From NCBI RefSeq assembly GCF_943734655.1, contig NC_071353.1, positions 80,940,409-81,004,408 on the forward strand: DNA of 64,000 nt, given 5' to 3'. The position numbers and the translations under genes are program-made. Shown here one piece after another: positions 33,104-44,471 of this stretch. Positions within the stretch are counted from its first letter, which is position 1. Every line of letters starts with the position of its first letter. The notes under the pieces are model-generated. The model made no database searches. It worked only from the letters and a program-made list of their open reading frames with translations, and was not told where the DNA came from. This DNA is from Sabethes cyaneus (lineage: Eukaryota > Arthropoda > Insecta > Diptera > Culicidae).

Positions 33104-33811
33104 CAGTGGTAACCCGATTTGGTCACTCCCCGATTTTGTCACGTTTTTGACCCGATTTTGTCACCCCCGATTTTGTCACGTTTTTGACCCGATTTTGTCA
33201 CGTTTTTTACCCGATTTTGTCACGCTTTTGATTTATCAAAAGCTTAGTTTGAAAATCATTTTCAAACATGTCAAATGTGTTAAAATACTGTGAAAAGAAC
33301 TGTGTTGATTATCGTGGAGTTTTCACAAAAGTTGTTTCTTATCTCCATAACTATAATAGCTAGAAGGTCACTTTCTTTGGCAAAGTTCTTTTTAATAATC
33401 TTCTCAAAAATTTTGTAGAACATTGTTTTGTTCTATCTCTTACTGCTTGAAAAATAAATTTTCTATCTTACTTTTAGGGGGGTTAATCAAAGAATCGTTT
33501 ATATCATAAGAAAGAGCTTTTTACGTTGTGAAATTTCTCTAAACGTAGTTAACCAGTATAATCAACCATTTCGGCGCAATTAAAAAAAGCGTGTTTTCAT
33601 ATCTACGGGACCTGTGTTGTGAACAGGTGACAAATGTTCACAGAGAGGTAGAAGTGCTAAATGTCCTAAAAGTGATCAGAATGAAATATATGTAATTCGT
33701 TCTAAGTTATCTGCAAAAAAATAAAAATTGAAAAAATACCCGATTTTGTCACTGTCCCGTTTTTGTCACCCCTAAATTCATCATGGGGGTGACAAAATCG
33801 GGTCATTACTG
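33104..33811. mobile_element. TA-target MITE, 708 bp, with internal GATTTTGTCACG repeats
   Basis: The ends CAGTGGTAACCCGATTTGGT and, inverted, CAGTAATGACCCGATTTTGT, with TA on both sides (33102-33103 and 33812-33813). The left end has about four tandem CCCGATTTTGTCACGTTTTT copies and the right end two. The CAGT-type end and TA target fit a pogo-like non-autonomous element. No transposase. Confidence 0.82.
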
Positions 33812-33825
33812 TAGTGCTATTTTGG

Positions 33826-33868
33826 GACACTCTAATAAGTAATCCTGGGTCTCACAATAGCCGAATAG
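33826..33868 (-). pseudogene. LOA-type LINE fragment, part 2 (downstream of nested LINE)
   Basis: The minus strand CTATTCGGCTATTGTGAGAC then CCAGGATTACTTAT matches the LOA copy at 56408-56441 (IYSAIVRPRITY). It is the continuation of the LOA fragment at 36525-36712, split by the LINE at 33869-36524. Confidence 0.8.
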
Positions 33869-33991
33869 ATTTATTTATTTATTTATTTCGTCAACCGATG
33901 TAGACTAGTATAATGCATATACAGTTTCTTATATAGAAGTCTTATAATTAGATAGTGATTAAAAAGTGTTCTTATTCCTTTGTTTCGTTAT

Positions 33992-35335
33992 CTACGCGTT
34001 ATGATTACGTATTGAATTAAAGTGATGTTTAAGTCTATGCCGAGACATTGTAAAGTCAATGGTTTCGCAGTATTGATTGCACGCTGCCATCATACGATTT
34101 AGTGGACCGAATTTTGCATAATTAGTACGATAATGGCTTATGGCAAATAAATTTCGATTACGAAGTTGCCGGGTAGGTGTATAAAAGTTCAGTTTTGATA
34201 AAAGTGTTGCTGAGTCAATACGGTGCGAAACGATATCGTTTACAAATGAGACCATTGCATAAATACGACGCTCTTTTAATGATTGTATATTTATAAGCAT
34301 GCAGCGTGCTTCGTATGATGGAAGAGGAAATGCTGTCCAACTTAATTTACGAAGAGCATATAAGAGAAATTGTTTTTGTACTGATTCTATTCTTTCTTCG
34401 TGCGTTATTGAAAAAGGAGACCATACAATACTGCAGTATTCCAGTATTGACCTCACATAAGCAATATATAGTGTTTTGATGGTGTATGGATCTGAAGAAT
34501 TATAGCTAAAGCGTTTAATAAAACCTAGCATGTTGTTTGCTCTGTGTATTATTGTGTTATAATGGTCGATGAGAGTTAGTTTGGAGTCTAAGATAATTCC
34601 TAAATCCCTAACTTTTTCACATTTTTCTACTATTTGATTTCCTAATATGATTGATATTTCGGGTGTAATTCTTTTTCTGCTAAATGATATAAGGTTGCAC
34701 TTTTTTACATTAAGTTCTAATAAGCTTTTTTTACACCATATGTAGAATATGTGTATTTCGTTCTGGAATACATTGATGTTTTCTTCATTTCTTATTTCCA
34801 AAAAGAGCTTCATATCGTCGGCATATATTAGCACTTTAAGTTCCTTGAGAATGAAGGAAATGTCGTTTACATACAAGATAAAAAGAAGAGGTCCCAAATG
34901 AGAGCCTTGAGGAATACCAGAAGTGACTTGAATTGGATTCGAGGTCTTTCCGTTAAATTTAATTATTTGTTGGCGATTAGTTAAATACGATTCAAGCCAT
35001 TTCAGGAGCCCTGGCTCAATTCCAATTTTTTGCAATTTGAAAAGCAGCATTGGTATGTCAATGCGATCAAATGCCTTGCTAAAGTCCGTATAGAGTGCTT
35101 CTACATGGTTTCCATTATCCATTGCATTCAGTGAGTGGTCTATGAATTCCAGTAAATTTGTCGTAGTCGAACGCCCTTTGAAGAAACCGTGTTGCATTTC
35201 TGTAATTCTGTTTTTAATTTGAAGGAATAGTTTTTCATTGATAATAGCTTCGAAAAGTTTTGGAATGCAAGAGATAATGGCAATACCACGATAATTACGT
35301 ACGTCAGATTTCCGGCCCGATTTAAAGATAGGCAC
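33992..35335 (-). pseudogene. Reverse transcriptase, major part of the LINE
   Basis: A 447-codon open segment. RT motifs in order: NYRGIAIISCIPKLFEAII, GFFKGRSTTTNLLEF, TDFSKAFDRID (catalytic Asp), SGIPQGSHLGPLLFILYVND and LIYADDMKLF (YADD, two catalytic Asp), then a thumb region YLGIILDSK-like (DLGIILDSKL) and a C-terminal segment ending RLKHHFNSIRNHN. It would copy the LINE RNA at a nicked target. It is separated from its N-terminal part by one in-frame TGA only; catalytic residues are intact. Confidence 0.9.
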
Positions 35336-35395
35336 CAGAAATGAGCTTTTCCATATTTTTGGAAAGATTCCGGATTTTAGTGATAAGTTAAAAAG

Positions 35396-36022
35396 TCAAA
35401 ACAGAAGAGCAGTGAACTCTATTGCAAGATTTTTTATGAATACTGGAGGGATTCCGTCAGGCCCAGGACCTTTTGAGGCATCCACATTTTTCAAAGCCTG
35501 CAAAATATCCTGAGCCTGAAGTTGGTTAACGCCAATATCCATTGAAGAATCCGGAAAAAATGCAAAATAGTCGCGATCGCGATCTTCTTCAGAAAATGTT
35601 GTATAGATTTCTTGAAAAAATTTTGCAAAAAGCTTACAAATATTTTCCGGGCTATCCCCAACATTTTCATCAAGATGCATTATGGATGGAAAATTGTCAG
35701 ATTTTAGTTTAGTTTTCACGTAATTAAAGAAGTTTTTAGGACTGGACTTTATTTCAAGTTCAATTTTTGAATTGTACTCTTCAAACGCATTGCTGATTGC
35801 AAAATTTAGCTGGTTGCATACGTCCAAATATCTTGCTAAATTTTCAATACTGGCATGTTTTTTATAATTTTTATGGGCCTTTTGTTTGCGATTTTTCAAG
35901 TTCTTAATCTTACTGTTATACCAGACTGAACTTTTTGTATTTTTGTGACGTCTTCTTTTTTTTAACGGTATGTTCTGTATCATTACTTCTAATAAAATTT
36001 TATAGAATGTGTCTACAGCCAC
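35396..36022 (-). pseudogene. LINE ORF2 middle part (linker and RT start)
   Basis: In frame with the RT segment. It holds a Lys/Arg-rich stretch (PLKKRRRHKN), SVWYNSKIKNLKNRK, and at the C-terminal end KGPGPDGIPPVFIKN, the first RT motif. Ends at TGA 35396-35398. The frame is open further upstream to the TAA at 36206. Confidence 0.85.
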
Positions 36023-36205
36023 TTCGACATTTTCTTCATTCTTGAGAATAAGTTGCCAATTAACACAGTTTAGTCTACGTCTAATGTTTTCATAGTTTGC
36101 CTTTTCGTATTCAAAAACTTCTTCGAACTCGCAATCGTTGGGTCTATGGTATTTGTGTATAAATAAAGAATATTCAATTGCTGAGTGAAACGCCTCATTT
36201 TTCCA

Positions 36206-36510
36206 TTACCCAGACATGCTCGAATTCTTTAAATTTGTTGTCGTTATAATTTCGGAATTGAAATTAGACGACAAAGCTATGAGGACTCCGCCACCCGACT
36301 TCTTTTGAGACTCAAGAAAATTTCTGTCGTCTCTGAATACGTTAAAGGCACTTCCAAAAATTTCTTCACTTTTTACGCTTTCATTCCAGCTTGTCTCAGT
36401 TGCCAGAATAACAGAAAAGGATGAGCTATGTAAAATTTTATAAATTTCCTTCATTTTGGCTGGACTTTTCATGCGATTGAAATTTTGACAATAAATCAAA
36501 ATTTCAGTCA
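36206..36510 (-). pseudogene. LINE endonuclease N-terminal remnant
   Basis: ILIYCQNFNRMKSPAKMKEI, then ATETSWN and GGGVLIALSSNF, match the first third of APE-type LINE endonucleases (N-R and E-T-W region). The later catalytic blocks are missing: the next in-frame residues already belong to the linker, so about 100 codons are deleted. TAA at 36206. Confidence 0.75.
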
Positions 36511-36524
36511 CATTCTGTGTCACA

Positions 36525-36712
36525 TAGATCATTTTCGGTTTCAGTACCCAATGCTTACCAAAAGATCTTTTACTTATCCATAGAACATTTGTAGCTCTGT
36601 TTACTACTCTAAGTGTGTGTTCCAATTAAGTTTACTGTCAAGAAGCACTCCAAGGTACTTTCCGGTGTTTGAAAGTTTCAAAATTGTTTCTTTCAAGTTA
36701 GATTATTAAATG
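36525..36712 (-). pseudogene. LOA-type LINE fragment, part 1
   Basis: The minus strand encodes LNNLTLKETILKLSNTGKYL, LDSKLNWNTH and RATNVLWISKRSFGKHWVLK PKM, close to the thumb region of the LOA copy at 55741 (KLNWNTHLEQAVNKATNDLW). It ends where the Jockey/CR1-like LINE begins; the rest is at 33826-33868. About 9-12 bp of the LOA sequence are missing at the insertion point. Confidence 0.8.
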
Positions 36713-37388
36713 AAAGTAGAACTACGTTTTTGTTTTCTATTCTATATTGGGGTGCACTTCAGGAATTCGAGAAATGTGCATGTAACGAAAAGTGGTTATG
36801 GTTTGCGCGCTTATAACTCAGTCATTTTTCAATGGATTTTCGAGATATTTGCATCAATCGATCAGTAATTTTTCTAAAAATTGACAAATAAAGCAAATAT
36901 AAAAATAATTTGTCAAATTACTATTAAAAAAAGCATAAATAGTAGGTATTATCAAAATCAGCCAATCACATAGAAGCACTATTTTGCTTCCCAGGCCCGG
37001 TACGATGATTTTAAGCACCTGCGGCTTCATTTACTTCGATTCTAGAAAAAATGTACCCGAACCCTTGCCTTCCAATAGGACAAGAATTATTCATTACCAG
37101 CTAAGCTGGACAAAATTGAAGTCCTGAAGGTAAACAACTTTTGTGAAAATTCGAAACTACCCACACTCTTTGATTGCTGATGTTATTTAAACATAGAACC
37201 TAGACGAATTCGATGTCCTGAAAGTAAACAAGTTTGTAAGAGTGTAAAATCATCCTTCCAATTATGCCTACTCTACGAATCGATCTAATCATTTGAACAT
37301 TAACATTAATCAAAGTTGATGTCCTGAAAGTAAACCGTTGAAAAAAAGAACGCATCTACCTCTTCTCTTCAACCGATTATATTATATT
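36713..37388 (-). repeat. HP-D element, reverse
   Basis: Begins with the hairpin AAGTAGAACTAC on the left and GGGGTGCACTTC...AACGAAAAGTGGTTATGG (reverse of the HP-D end at 31080-31275). Further right it carries three units with GATGTCCTGAAAGTAAAC (about 37120, 37216, 37320). These units (AACCTAGACGAATTCGATGTC) resemble the tandem core of HP-A, which supports relationship between the families. Confidence 0.65.
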
Positions 37389-38572
37389 ACTAGCTGACCC
37401 GACAAACTTCGTATTGCCACAAATTAACCTGTGTTGTACATAAATCATGAATCTCGGATGATCTTTGTCACAATGTTGAGTTTTGCAAGCCCCCCAGTGG
37501 GCGGCGCTTCCGACGGCGGGTCACCGGCAACACTCGCGACCGTCTCGTCCTGAATGATCTAGTGTTACTATAGATAGTTTTTGTGGTCTTGTATTGACTA
37601 ATGTTTTATGGAAGAGTCTCGAATTTCTCGAGTTCGATTAGTTTTTGAGTTTCGCAAAAATTTCTGTTTTATTTGTATGAGAGTCCATATCCCCCTACCA
37701 CAGGGGTGAGAGGTCTCCAACTATCGTAAAATAAATTCAAGACTCCAAAATCTCCCAGATGCCAAATTTGGATCCATTTGCTTGATTAGTTCACAAGTTA
37801 TAAGGAAATTTGAATTTCATTTGTATGGGAGCTCCCCTCTTAAAAGGGGAAGGGGTCGTAATTCAGCATAGAAAAAATTTCTGCCATCTAAAACTCCCAC
37901 ATGACAAATTTGGTTCCATTTGCTTGATTAATTCTCGAGTTATGAGGAAATTTGCATTTCATTTGTATAGGGGCCCCCTTTCCTAAAGTGGGGAGGGGTC
38001 CCAATTCATCATAGAAAAAAAATTTGTTTCCAAAAACACCCACATGCCAAATTTGGTTCCATTTGCTTAATTGCTTCTCGAGTTATGAGGAAAATTGTGT
38101 TTCTTTGGTACAGGAGCCCCCCCTCTTAAAGTGGGGAGGGGTCCTAATTTACTATAGAAAATATTCTTGCCCTCGAAAACCTTCACATGCCAAATTTGGT
38201 TCCATTTGCTTGATTAGTTCTCGAGTTATGAGGAAATTTGTAAGAAAGCCCCCCCTTTTAAAGAGAAGAGGAGTTATAATTCCCCTTATAAAGAGGGGAG
38301 GGGTCTCAATTTACCATAGAATAAATTCTTGTCACCGAAAACACCCACATGCCAAATTTTGTTCTATTTGCTTGATTAGTTGTCGAGTTATGCAGAAATT
38401 TGTGTTTCATTTGTATGGGAGCCCCCCTCTTAGTGGGGGGAGGGGTTTCTAACCATCACTTAAACCTCTCCTGGCCCCAAAATACCTCTACATGCATATT
38501 TTCATGCCGATTGGTTCAGTAGTTTTCGATTGTATAAGGAACATACGGACGGACGGACGGATAGGTATAGAT
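37389..38572 (+). repeat. Repeat E: ACTAGCTGACCCGACAAACT start, tandem core, (GGAC)n tail
   Basis: Starts ACTAGCTGACCCGACAAACT, a start I have seen in widespread arthropod repeats. It then has a GC-richer stretch and about five tandem units with CCAAATTTGGTTCCATTTGC, ending TTCAGTAGTTTTCGATTGTA, AAGGAACATA and CGGACGGACGGACGG. The tandem units and the CCCCCTACCACAGGGGTGAG block are shared with HP-B. No reliable coding region. Confidence 0.75.
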
Positions 38573-38955
38573 ATTCTCGTTACGTTATATCGAAGTAAAA
38601 ACGAAATTTATTCCTATTCGAAAGAAATAGATTGCAAATGACAGGGAACCCTTAGAAAACCGCTAGCTTTCAAATTTCACGATAGTTGGTCTTATAGTTT
38701 GGAAGATTCGTTAAGAAATGAGAAGAAGCGAAGAATGTGTAAAGATTTTGTTAATTGATATTTGTAAATCTAAACAACGAAATTGTATCATAATTTACAA
38801 CGTTTAAGAAATAGAAATAATTTTCGCACAGTAGCAATGCGAGGTCATACCATAATGAAAGTTAACACTGTTGTTTTTATTAATTTTAAACAATTACGTT
38901 ATATCGAAGTTGCTTTGAATCGAGGTTACTTTGTATCGAGGTATTGCTGTACTAT
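38573..38955. repeat. Remnant of a TATCGAGGTA-ended MITE
   Basis: TTATATCGAAGT near 38585 and 38902, and TATCGAGGTATTGCTGTAC at 38935, look like the TIR of the pogo-like MITE at 10434. The left end is not clear. The interior resembles the flank blocks of MS-F. Confidence 0.5.
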
Positions 38956-39775
38956 AAAAATACAGGGGTTAGACAAAATGATCGGGACAGGCAAAATTTT
39001 GATGAAATTCAAACGGCCGTAACTTCCACAAAATTGGACATTTTTAAATGAAACCAATTGCATTCGACGGAAAAATCTTTCTAGTATCTACAATATTTAA
39101 AGATTCGCAATAGTCAGCGGAGACCGGAGATATTCCAGGTTATCTGGGGGTCTGTCAAAAACTGATTTTTTTCATCGCTTGTATCTTTTTCTGTCATGGA
39201 AATTTATTCATATTCATATTTTATCCCAAAACTAGATTTCCAGTCGATTGGTAAAAAAAGAACGGAAATCCAACGAGAAACAACCAAGTTAAGGCCATTT
39301 TCGTAAAATCAGTACTATTTAACATCTATTGCTCTGGCCAGTTTAGGACATGACGCAAACCATATCAATATGAGTATCAAACGTTAAGGTTTTATGAGCC
39401 TTTGACACTGGAAGCATTCCCAGGTCCGCAGCGTACCATGGCGTAGCAGGTTCTAGGTACCCCGGCGGAAGTGGTCGTTTCAGGGAATATTCGAAATCAT
39501 ATCAATATGGGTGTCAAACTTCAGGATTTTCAACCCTCGTAAATTTTTGAAGTTTGACATCTATATTGGAATGGATTTGGTCATGTTTCAAAATAGTCAT
39601 AAAGGCTTGACATTACTGGCAACATTTCCAGAACTGATTTCACCAAAATGGCCATATCTCGGTTGTTTCTCGACGGATTTCCGTTCTTTTTCGACCAATC
39701 GACTGGAAATGAAATCTAGTTTTGGGATATAATATGAAAATTAATAAATGTCCATGATCGATATGATTTCCAGTG
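38956..39775. repeat. Repeat with long inverted arms
   Basis: CAGGGGTTAGACAAAATGAT start. An arm at about 39222-39305 (CCCAAAACTAGATTTCCAGT...) is inverted at 39645-39730 (...ACTGGAAATGAAATCTAGTT). The ~340 bp between include near-repeats of 'atatcaatatg.gtatcaaac'. A non-autonomous inverted-repeat element is likely. Confidence 0.55.
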
Positions 39776-40193
39776 GTTGTCATTTTTGATTTATTTATTA
39801 AAACATGATACATGACAAGACATCTGTCCTTTAAAATGTCACTAACGAAAACAAATCTTACAAAATAACTACCGTGCAATGTTTCCTTCCTATTTTTCAT
39901 ATAACATTACTAAGCTCTAGAATCTATTGATTGAAAAGAGTATCTATTGATGCGCAAAATTTGTTTAAAATTTGTATAAATTTATTTGGAAAAATCAACT
40001 CACTAGTATTTTTAACCCTATACACCACTATACCTATATGCTTAAATTAACTGCTTTTTTTCGTTTTTGGCTTTTCTTGAACAATTGTGAGTGTGAGTAA
40101 CAGCAAGTGAAGAAAATGACAATTGAAATCTGAAATCAAAGAAAAGAAAAAACTTTTTGATTGAATTCCACTATTTAATATTTATTTGCAACA

Positions 40194-40257
40194 GATACGT
40201 AGTTCGCCTACGACGTGCAGGCTTCATCAGTGTCTTATTTCAAAGCGTATACGTATT
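40194..40257 (-). ncRNA. Hammerhead-ribozyme-like motif, second copy
   Basis: The minus strand has the same ordered parts as 18047-18110: ATACGTA, CTTTGAAATAAG, CTGATGA, GCCT/AGGC stem, GAAC, TACGTATC. The outer stem has one terminal mismatch. The inverted CCACTATTTAATATTTATT arms flank it on both sides (about 40168-40186 and 40264-40282). Likely Penelope-like origin. Confidence 0.6.
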
Positions 40258-40426
40258 TGTCGCGAATAAATATTAAATAGTGGAATTCAGTCGGTAAAAG
40301 TTTTTTCTTTTCTTTAATTTCAGAGTTCGTATTCCACTAAGAGGCTTCAAAAACTTCAGACAATTGACATGTTTCTCACTTTCCTTGAATTTCAATACAA
40401 ATTTAAAAATTGCAAATTGTCATCAC

Positions 40427-40570
40427 ATACATACATACATACATACACACATACATACATACATACTTACATACACACATACATACATACATACATACAC
40501 ACATACATACATACATACATACACACATACATACATACATACATACATACATACATACATACACACACAC
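40427..40570 (+). repeat. (CATA)n / (CACA) microsatellite
   Basis: Short counterpart of the 0.9-kb array in MS-F copy 1, with ACAC interruptions. Confidence 0.95.
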
Positions 40571-41103
40571 ATTGAATACAATCAACATTTGATTGATATG
40601 TTTTGATTTCACACGTTTTTACGGTTTAATATACGGTGCTTAAGTGTTAAAGATTTAATAACTTTTGAATGAACCGTTCGATTTTAAATAACTCGGTTTC
40701 GTTTGACAGATCTCAGCAGTAATTTACAAATAATAATAAAATGTGTGATGTTTTACATTGAATTAATGCTTATATGTTACAAAAATATGTTTTAAATAAT
40801 ATTTTTTCACATTTCTTTATGTAACTTTCAAACTATAAGCCCAATTGTTATGAAATTTGGAAGTTAAGGGTTTGCAAAGCTCCTATTTCATATGCAATCA
40901 ATTTTGTTCAAATCGGTTAAGGGACCTATGAGATAATGAAGTCCCATATTTTTCGTATTTTTATACATAACTTTTGAACTAAAAGTCCGATCAGTATGAA
41001 ATTCAATAGCGACCAATGGAACACCTAGACCTTTCATTTGACACTAAGAACATTAAAATCGGTCCAGCCATCTCCGAGAAAAGTGAGTGAGATTAAAAGC
41101 GTT

Positions 41104-41407
<304 letters not shown>

Positions 41408-41550
41408 ACACACACACAGAAAATGCTCAGTTTTCGAAACTGAGTCGAATGGTATATGACATTCGGCCCGCAGGACCTTCTTTCCATTTCCGGTTTTCCA
41501 AGTGATTTCTATACCTTTATACTATATATTTATATAGTAGAAAGGCAAAA

Positions 41551-42360
41551 CGTGATGAAATTTTTCATGTGACATGAGGCACCAATTTTCAGTGTTTGTT
41601 TAAAGACTCCGCCATGAAATTCTTAACAAGTTGTTGACTTAATTGCTGTAAAGTAAAAATATATGAAGAGCAGAGAAAAAAGCCACGAAAAACCTCCAAT
41701 GTCCTTAGAACGGTAGTAATAATTGAAAATCTTCCAGCCTGCGTGATTTTAACGAGCATTTATATTATAGTTGAAATACAATCATACATCAAAGCGATAT
41801 GCCATAAAAATGGTATTGTCAACTATTTTCGAATAAATTGATAAGAGTGAATTCGTTTTTTAAATAACCCAGATCAATTGATTATTATTCACTGTTTAGC
41901 CAAAAGTTTTACATTTAATGACAAATATTTGATGCTTTGAATAAGTTCTTTTTAAGCAAATACACGTATAACGATTGTTAACTGTTGTGTAGTTTCCAGC
42001 CAGTTATTTAAAGTTACCTGATGATACAAGCTACTCAAAAATCTACAAAATATGGTATTACCGCCAATCACCAAAAGATGTGTGATTGTGACTTGGTGAT
42101 TTAATTCTTTATAGAAATAAATTGGAAGAAACTGATATACATTTGATACATGCATTTGGAAAATTTCATCTCGACATCATCTAACAAAGTTATAAACTTG
42201 CGTAACAAACTGTGGAAGATTTGAAGAATATCCAGTGTTATCGAATTGCATCTATATTCGTAGTTCTACGTTAGCGCAGCGTACGTGCCCTTAGGCACAT
42301 ACTTTTAATACTTTATTCCTTCTCGTAAATGGTATGATAGTTGTTTTGATGAATCGTAAT
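41551..42360. other. Unassigned DNA
   Basis: No gene recognised. CGTAGTTCTACG at about 42254 is another HP-type hairpin, so an old HP end may lie here. Confidence 0.4.
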
Positions 42361-42510
42361 GTTAGCTGGTTTGAAGCAAGGTAACGGGCTATCGAATTTG
42401 CTATTCAATATTGCATTGGAAGGTGCTATATTGGACGGGCAGGCATGCAGAGAAGTGGTACCATTATTACCTCACAAACTTGAGTGGGCCGATAATGATG
42501 ATTGGCCAAT
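42361..42510 (+). pseudogene. Reverse transcriptase scrap
   Basis: Translates GLKQGNGLSNLLFNIALEGA, an RT motif B region of a non-LTR element different from the LOA and Jockey-like copies here. About 45 residues later LEWADNDD stands where the ADD box would be. A stop and frame loss follow. Too short to name the family. Confidence 0.75.
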
Positions 42511-42606
42511 TTGAGGATAATAGTTTACTGCGTCAGAAGGCGGACAACTCCTAAATTCGGCCCAGATTCAATAACCGGATTGTCGCCGAAAAGTATAGCA
42601 AATGAT

Positions 42607-44471
42607 AAAAAACTCCAAGGTATACAGCCCTAAGGGTTGTACGAAAGGGTGACGTAGGACTATATCAGAACATTAAATCAAAGACTAATGTAACCTGTAT
42701 TTCTGGCATATGCATGTTTATAAGAATCTGTGAGTGCCATTGTTTAAGGGGGCATAGCACTTTTTCGATTTAAAAAAATCGAAATTTTTTTATTGATTAT
42801 TTCGAAAGATTAACATTTTGACCATATGTGTTTCAAGTAATTTCGATGAATTCCAAAAATTGACAAAGTTACAGCTATTTGTACCGCGCATGTCTGGAGC
42901 GATTACACAGCGAATAAAAACTTCAACGTCGTTTTTCTCGAAACCAGGTTTTGAAAGTCGGTACCATAAATATCTCAAGAACGGCTGAAGCAATTCTCAT
43001 GATTCTTTTTTTGTTTGAAAGCCAACAAAATTATCTAGTGTTTGACCCATCCTTTTTTCGATATTACAATTTTTGTATTTTTTAGAAATGTTTAAAGCCA
43101 ATTTTTTCGGCTAAAAACCTTACTTTTATGTTTGAATGTCCGCCATTTTGTTATGCGTTCGAATTTTAAAAAAAGGTTGGGTCAAACACGAGATAATTTA
43201 ATATTCTTTCATGTCGTTTTGGAATTTTTCAATTCGGATAAGCCCCCCAGCACCAATCCATGGTACCGCAAATCATGTTTTTTTCGAATGAGCATGTTCA
43301 AGGAGCCGTAGGGGAGAGGGGAAGAGGTTCACATATGCAAACAAAACTGCAAATATTAGTATAAAGTGCAATGTTTAGCAAGCAATAAACCCGAATCGAT
43401 TCGCTTTTCGCGTTATCGAGAAAAAAATATTTGAAATAAGGCAAAAAATATGGTGTAAAAAGTACTATGCCCCCTTAAGTGAATGTTTGAAAGAGAAGAG
43501 CGAAATATTCAGATTCTTCATAATTATTCATTGAACACAATGGTGGCTTTGAAAATACGCGGACGGGGGTTCATAAGTACAACGCCTGCAACTATTGAGA
43601 CAGAGAGATTCCTTTTAAAAATTACTTGTGTGCATCATAAAGGTTGAAATAGTAATGAATGACCAGCCCACAGATTATTGTATTAAATATGATTATGTGT
43701 AGCTTGACATGTTTCAATAATCTTACTTTAAGTCGCTTGTGGCCTTTAAAACGTCCATTGGTCACAAATAACATTAAAGCCAAAGCACGTTCATCGCAAA
43801 TATGACATGCCATTCGAATTTCCTTCTCTTTTGACATGAATGGCAACAGGCACGTAAGTTAGCGGCGTCGATTCACTTTCTTTTGCTCCGGGAAGGTTTT
43901 ACTAGTTTACTTTCACAGCTTACCGCTTGTTACATAGCCGAAAACATGACACATACGCAAAACTTTCTACTTTATTTGTAAAGAGTCCTTATCCTCCTAC
44001 CACAGGGGTGAGGGGTATCAAACCATCATAAAATAAATTCATGCCTCCAAAAAACCCCCACATGCAAAATTTGGTTCCATTTGCTTGATTAATTCTCTAT
44101 TTATGAGGAAATTTGTATTTAATTTGTATGGAATCTTTCCTTCTTAAAGAAGGCAAAGCTCCTAATTCACAATAAAAAAAAATTTTGCCTCCAAGAACCC
44201 CCACAATTAGTTCTCGAATTTTGAGGTAATTTGTGTTTCATTTGTATAGGAGCCCCCCCTTTTACACCCTCCTTAAAACTGCTCTCTTGCCCCCTCCGTA
44301 AATTTGCTGGTTGTTTTATCTATCCAACGACATATAAATTGTTCAGTTTCGTTCAGTAGTTTAGTAGTTATTACCATTTGAAATCTTTCATTCAAACGTT
44401 ACACTTCTATTTTCGTTTTCACAAAGTGCTACCCAGTCCCAGTATAGTAAACAAAGACGTAGTCCTACGTC
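42607..44471 (+). mobile_element. HP-B element, copy 4, holding a TTAA-target MITE
   Basis: Starts CTCCAAGGTATACAGCCC and has GACGTAGGACTA inside the left end. It has the CCCCACATGC/AAATTTGG core and ends in hairpin GACGTAGTCCTACGTC (44456-44471) plus AAAA. It carries extra sequence (43640-43980) also present, reversed, at 560-735. Interrupted at 42748-43474 by a MITE. Confidence 0.85.
42748..43474. mobile_element. TTAA-target MITE (piggyBac-like), 727 bp
   Basis: The ends GGGGGCATAGCACTTTTT and, inverted, GGGGGCATAGTACTTTTT, with TTAA on both sides (42744-42747 and 43475-43478). The HP-B copies at 21573 and 25931 read ...TTTAAGTGAATG without the insert, giving an empty site. TTAA duplication is typical of the piggyBac superfamily. 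No transposase frame. Confidence 0.85.

Larger units (their letters stand above)
33869..36524 (-). mobile_element. Jockey/CR1-like LINE, nested in a LOA fragment
   Basis: One frame runs through the element on the minus strand, broken by TAA at 36206-36208 and TGA at 35396-35398. It starts with an AP-endonuclease N-terminus (ILIYCQNFNRMKS, ATETSWN), jumps over a large part of the endonuclease, and continues into reverse transcriptase. A 3' tail of about five ATTT units (AAAT on the element strand) lies at 33869-33888. RNase H is absent. RT plus endonuclease and an AAAT-type tail place it in the Jockey/CR1 group; the clade is inferred. Confidence 0.85.

Noticed and set aside
37700..38460. Regular repeats with spacers resembling a CRISPR array
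   Set aside because: Units are ~150 bp and diverged throughout, eukaryotic transposon context; no short identical repeats with unique spacers.
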